NCBI GenBank assembly: GCA_023419055.1
Contig: JAEZYO010000117.1
Span: forward strand, 1-9,176
Reading direction: 5' to 3'
DNA length: 9,176 bases
From: Pseudomonadota bacterium
GTDB taxonomy: Bacteria > Myxococcota > Polyangia > Polyangiales > Polyangiaceae
Under the pieces are notes generated by a model that worked only from the letters and a program-made list of their open reading frames with translations, searched no databases and was not told the origin of the DNA. This document shows positions 6,535-9,176 of the stretch, one piece after another. The first letter of the stretch is position 1. Each line of letters begins with the position of its first letter. The translations under genes were made by a program, and so were the position numbers.

Positions 6535-7851
6535 GTGAGCTCTGATCGAGAAAAGTCGGCCGTTCGAATCGCTCTCCTCGGCTGCGGCACCGTCGGCGGC
6601 GGCGTGCTGCGGCTCCTCGAGCAAAATCGAGCGATTTTGGAGGCACGCGTCGGCGCGCGCATCGAGGTCGCGTCCGTCCTGGTTCGCGACGCGAACAAAG
6701 AGCGCGTGCCCGAGTGCAAGCCAGAGTGGCTGACCACCGACCCGGAGGTCGTGTTCGGCGACGATCGCATCGACCTGGTGGTCGAGGTGATGGGCGGAGA
6801 GGAACCCGCTCGCACGCTCATCGACCGCGCGGTGCGTGCGGGCAAGGGCGTCGTCAGCGCGAACAAACTGCTCATCGCCAAGCACGGGCACGAGCTCCTC
6901 GCCGCTGCGGTCCAGAACCGAGTCGATCTGGCGTTCGAGGCCAGCGTAGGCGGCGGCATCCCCGTGATCCGCACGCTGCGCGAGGCGCTCGCGAGCGACA
7001 AGGTCGACAGCGTGCACGCGATTTTGAACGGCACCTGCAACTACATCCTCACGCGCATGCGCGACGCGGGGCTGAGCTTCGACAAGGCGCTCGCGGAGGC
7101 GCAAGAGCTCGGCTACGCCGAGGCCAATCCGTCGCTCGACGTGGACGGCCACGACGCGGCACAGAAGCTGCTCGTCACGAGCATGCTGGCCTTCGGCGCC
7201 AAGGTGAAGGCGTCGAGCGTGCTGGTCGAGGGCATCCGCAGCATCGATGAGATCGACTTCCGCTTCGCCGACCGCTTCGGCTACACGCTGAAGCACCTCG
7301 GCATCGGCTACGATCGCGGGCAACACCTCGAGCTTCGCGTGCACCCGGCGCTCGTCAAGAAGAGCAGCGTGCTCGCCCACGTCGACGGCGTGCTCAACTG
7401 CGTCTTCATCGGCGGACGCGCGCTCGGACCTTGCTTCCTCGTGGGTCGCGGCGCGGGCGACATGCCGACCGCCGTCAGCGTGGTGGCGGACCTCGTCGAC
7501 GTCGCTCGCTCGCGACGCGACGGAGCGGAGGGGCTCGCCACCCGCTCGATCCAGTTCTCCGAACGGAGCATCCTGCCGCAGGCCGACATCGAGACGCGCT
7601 ACTACCTGCGCTTCGACGTGGGCGATCACCCGGGTGTGGTCGGCGCGATCGCCTCGGCCCTCGGCGCCGAGGGCGTGAGCATCGAGCAGATGGTGCAAGA
7701 GGGTCGCGCGGCGACGGCCGGCGGCGCCGTTCCGGTCTGTTTGCTCACGCACACCTCGCGCGAGGGCAACGTGCAAAAGGCGCTCTCGGCGGTCGCCGAA
7801 AAGGCGTTCCTCAAGAGCCCGCCCCGGCTGGTGCGCATCGAGGACGTGTGA
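6535..7851 (+). CDS. hom: Homoserine dehydrogenase with C-terminal ACT domain
   Basis: The enzyme reduces L-aspartate-semialdehyde to L-homoserine with NAD(P)H, the branch point to threonine and methionine, in the cytoplasm. From GTG at 6535 it is 438 residues, the usual length for the monofunctional ACT-containing type. The Rossmann loop GCGTVGGG is at 16-23, the substrate-domain motif NGTCNYIL at 165-172, and the DVDGHDAAQK stretch at 202-211 with Lys211 as the expected catalytic lysine. An ACT domain begins near 356 (YYLRFDVGDHPGVVG), which in this family mediates feedback control by threonine. The start is uncertain: an in-frame TTG at 6496 would add 13 residues, but the core begins a few residues after the GTG, and neither has a clear Shine-Dalgarno. 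The stop overlaps the murI start. No key residue is missing. Confidence 0.93.
   Translation: MSSDREKSAVRIALLGCGTVGGGVLRLLEQNRAILEARVGARIEVASVLVRDANKERVPECKPEWLTTDPEVVFGDDRIDLVVEVMGGEEPARTLIDRAVRAGKGVVSANKLLIAKHGHELLAAAVQNRVDLAFEASVGGGIPVIRTLREALASDKVDSVHAILNGTCNYILTRMRDAGLSFDKALAEAQELGYAEANPSLDVDGHDAAQKLLVTSMLAFGAKVKASSVLVEGIRSIDEIDFRFADRFGYTLKHLGIGYDRGQHLELRVHPALVKKSSVLAHVDGVLNCVFIGGRALGPCFLVGRGAGDMPTAVSVVADLVDVARSRRDGAEGLATRSIQFSERSILPQADIETRYYLRFDVGDHPGVVGAIASALGAEGVSIEQMVQEGRAATAGGAVPVCLLTHTSREGNVQKALSAVAEKAFLKSPPRLVRIEDV
7848..7851 (+). promoter_or_regulatory. GTGA stop/start overlap coupling hom and murI
   Basis: The GTG start of murI (7848-7850) overlaps the TGA stop of hom (7849-7851). 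Such four-base overlaps usually let a terminating ribosome restart on the next gene, so murI translation probably depends on hom translation. No independent Shine-Dalgarno is obvious before the murI GTG. Confidence 0.75.
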
Positions 7852-8699
7852 CGCGAGCCGAAGCGCCGCTCGGCGTCTTCGACTCGGGGCTCGGCGGTCT
7901 GACCGTAGCCAGAGCCATCCTCGAGGCGTTGCCTCACGAACGCATCGTGTACCTCGGGGACACGGCGCGGGTTCCATACGGTACCCGCTCCCCCGAGACC
8001 GTGGTCCGCTACGCGCGCGGCTGCGCCAAGGTGCTCATCGAGCGCGGCGTGAAGGCGCTCGTCATCGCCTGCAATACGGTGAGCGCCGTCGCGCTCGAGC
8101 TGTTGCGCGCCGAGCTGGATCTGCCCGTCATCGGAGTGATCGAGCCGGGCGCCGAGACCGCCGTCCGCGCGCTCTCGGGCCTGCGCGTCGAAGGTGCTCC
8201 GCTCAAGGTCGGCGTATTGGGCACGGCGGGAACCATCGCGTCGAATGCCTATCCGCGAGCGGTCTCGCTCGTCTCGACGCGCGTGGAAGTGGTGGGTCAG
8301 GCGGCGCCGCTGCTGGTGCCGCTGGTCGAGGAGGGCTGGCTCGAAGGCGACGTTCCCCGCCTCGCGGTTCGCCGCTACGTCGAGCCCCTGGTGCGCGCCG
8401 GAGCGGGCGTGATCGTGCTCGGTTGCACGCACTACCCGCTCCTGAAATCGGTGATCGCCGAGGTCGCCGAGGAGCTCGCGGGGCGGGCCATTCCGGTCGT
8501 CGACAGCGCCGAAGCGACCGCGCGCGCCCTCCGTCGAGCCATCGAGGAAGATCGCTTTCCGGGAGCGACCGAACCGCCGGCTTCTCGGCTCGAACTGTAT
8601 GTAACGGACCTACCCTCGAGTTTTGCCGCGAGCGCGCGGGCGTTTCTCGGCATGGACACCTCGTCGGTGCAGCAAATCGACCTCGCGACCTCGAGCTAG
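7848..8699 (+). CDS. murI: Glutamate racemase
   Basis: This 283-residue enzyme interconverts L- and D-glutamate, supplying D-Glu for the MurD step of peptidoglycan synthesis in the cytoplasm. The family motifs are all present: GVFDSGLGGLTV (9-20, with Asp12 and Ser13), PYGTRS (43-48), ACNTVSA with catalytic Cys75, GVIEPG (96-101), and LGCTHYP with catalytic Cys193. VVDSA (217-221) is also typical. The start is GTG at 7848, giving a GTGA overlap with the stop of hom, a classic translational coupling layout; no other start lies close before the FDSG motif. The frame stays open upstream to 7431, but that part is a shadow of hom. Length and residues look complete, so an active enzyme is expected. 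Confidence 0.95.
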   Translation: MTRAEAPLGVFDSGLGGLTVARAILEALPHERIVYLGDTARVPYGTRSPETVVRYARGCAKVLIERGVKALVIACNTVSAVALELLRAELDLPVIGVIEPGAETAVRALSGLRVEGAPLKVGVLGTAGTIASNAYPRAVSLVSTRVEVVGQAAPLLVPLVEEGWLEGDVPRLAVRRYVEPLVRAGAGVIVLGCTHYPLLKSVIAEVAEELAGRAIPVVDSAEATARALRRAIEEDRFPGATEPPASRLELYVTDLPSSFAASARAFLGMDTSSVQQIDLATSS

Positions 8700-8750
8700 A
8701 GCGTAAGAGAGCAGATCGCCGTCTAGCCGCGCGTATCAAGCGGGTGCTAA
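8700..8750. other. Short spacer between murI and the Ser/Thr kinase gene
   Basis: These 51 bp contain no recognisable terminator hairpin or near-consensus promoter. Same orientation and short spacing allow cotranscription of the kinase with hom-murI, but do not prove it. Confidence 0.35.
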
Positions 8751-9176
8751 ATGGTCGAGCGCCGTGGGCCCCTGCCCCCGGACGAGGCAATCTTGGTGGA
8801 CGGCGACGAGGAGTTGGCAAAAGGGCGCGTCGGCCAGACGATCGGCGGACGCTGGCGGCTCGATCGCGTGCTCGGCGTGGGAGGGATGGCCGCGGTCTAC
8901 GAAGCCCGTGACGCCACGGGCTCGGTCGTGGCGCTGAAGCTCCTCCACCCCGAAGTGGCGGTCAAACGGGACGTCCGCGAGCGCTTCTTGCGCGAGGGCT
9001 ACGTCGCGAACCACCTCGGTCACCCGGGCGTGGTTCGGGCCCTGGAGCACGGCGACGGCAGCGCGGACGGCGTCTTCCTCGCCATGGAGCTCCTGGTCGG
9101 CGAAACGCTCGCCGCGCGGGTCAAGCGCCACGGGCGTCTCCCCATCGAGGAGCTCGTCGAATACACGGATCAAATC
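8751..9176 (+). CDS. Hanks-type Ser/Thr protein kinase, N-terminal fragment (cut by window edge)
   Basis: The first 142 residues of a eukaryotic-like Ser/Thr kinase are present; the frame runs open to the last base. After a non-conserved leader of about 30 residues, the kinase N-lobe is clear: Gly-rich loop GVGGMAAVYEA (42-52), ALK with the ATP-anchoring Lys63, FLREG with the alpha-C Glu82, HPGVV (91-95), and the hinge segment FLAMELLVGETLAARV (109-124). The HRD and DFG catalytic motifs, and any sensor or membrane segment, lie beyond the window. Such kinases are abundant in myxobacteria and phosphorylate Ser/Thr on proteins that cannot be named from sequence. ATG at 8751 is the first start and has only a weak ribosome-binding site. 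It lies just after murI, so a link to cell-wall control is possible but unproven. Confidence 0.93.
   Translation, partial: MVERRGPLPPDEAILVDGDEELAKGRVGQTIGGRWRLDRVLGVGGMAAVYEARDATGSVVALKLLHPEVAVKRDVRERFLREGYVANHLGHPGVVRALEHGDGSADGVFLAMELLVGETLAARVKRHGRLPIEELVEYTDQI

Noticed and set aside
6019..7977. 652-codon minus-strand open frame
   Set aside because: It is antisense to the lipoprotein end, hom and the murI start, all of which have clear family motifs; its composition is shadow-like.

Overview
The window is very GC-rich bacterial DNA. The gene set suggests a myxobacterium, perhaps of the Polyangiales: a giant Cys-rich surface lipoprotein, a second lipoprotein, a Hanks-type Ser/Thr kinase, and third positions strongly biased to G or C. 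This taxonomic placement is inference from gene style, not from a marker gene.

Left part (1..3702, minus strand): one reading frame open without a stop from a lipoprotein signal peptide at 3702 to the left edge, at least 1234 residues. In order it holds a Cys-rich N-terminal segment, Ig-like beta-rich segments, one c-type heme motif (CxxCH), TolB/PD40-like propeller repeats interrupted by a Gly/Ser/Thr-rich module, and a C-terminal tandem of Cys-rich knots. The second knot has the spacing of an inhibitor cystine knot. Long open frames on the plus strand across this region are shadows.

Middle part (3703..6456): a gene desert of 223 bp holds a bulged hairpin with an A8 tract in its loop. It is followed by a minus-strand ROK kinase that closely resembles polyphosphate glucokinase (ppgK). 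A 98-bp divergent intergenic region with a perfect inverted repeat separates it from a plus-strand lipoprotein. That lipoprotein has an unrecognised N-terminal half, while its C-terminal part carries an NlpC/P60-like Cys/His/Asn arrangement.

Right part (6535..9176, plus strand): homoserine dehydrogenase (hom) with an ACT domain, glutamate racemase (murI) overlapping the end of hom by four bases, and, 51 bp later, the start of a Ser/Thr protein kinase cut by the window edge. Hom makes homoserine for threonine and methionine, MurI supplies D-glutamate for peptidoglycan, and the kinase is a signalling enzyme. The overlap points to coupled translation of hom and murI; inclusion of the kinase in the same transcript is plausible but not shown.

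I saw no tRNA, rRNA, CRISPR array, insertion sequence or prophage gene. Intergenic space is short, and no textbook sigma-70 promoter or rho-independent terminator could be identified with confidence.
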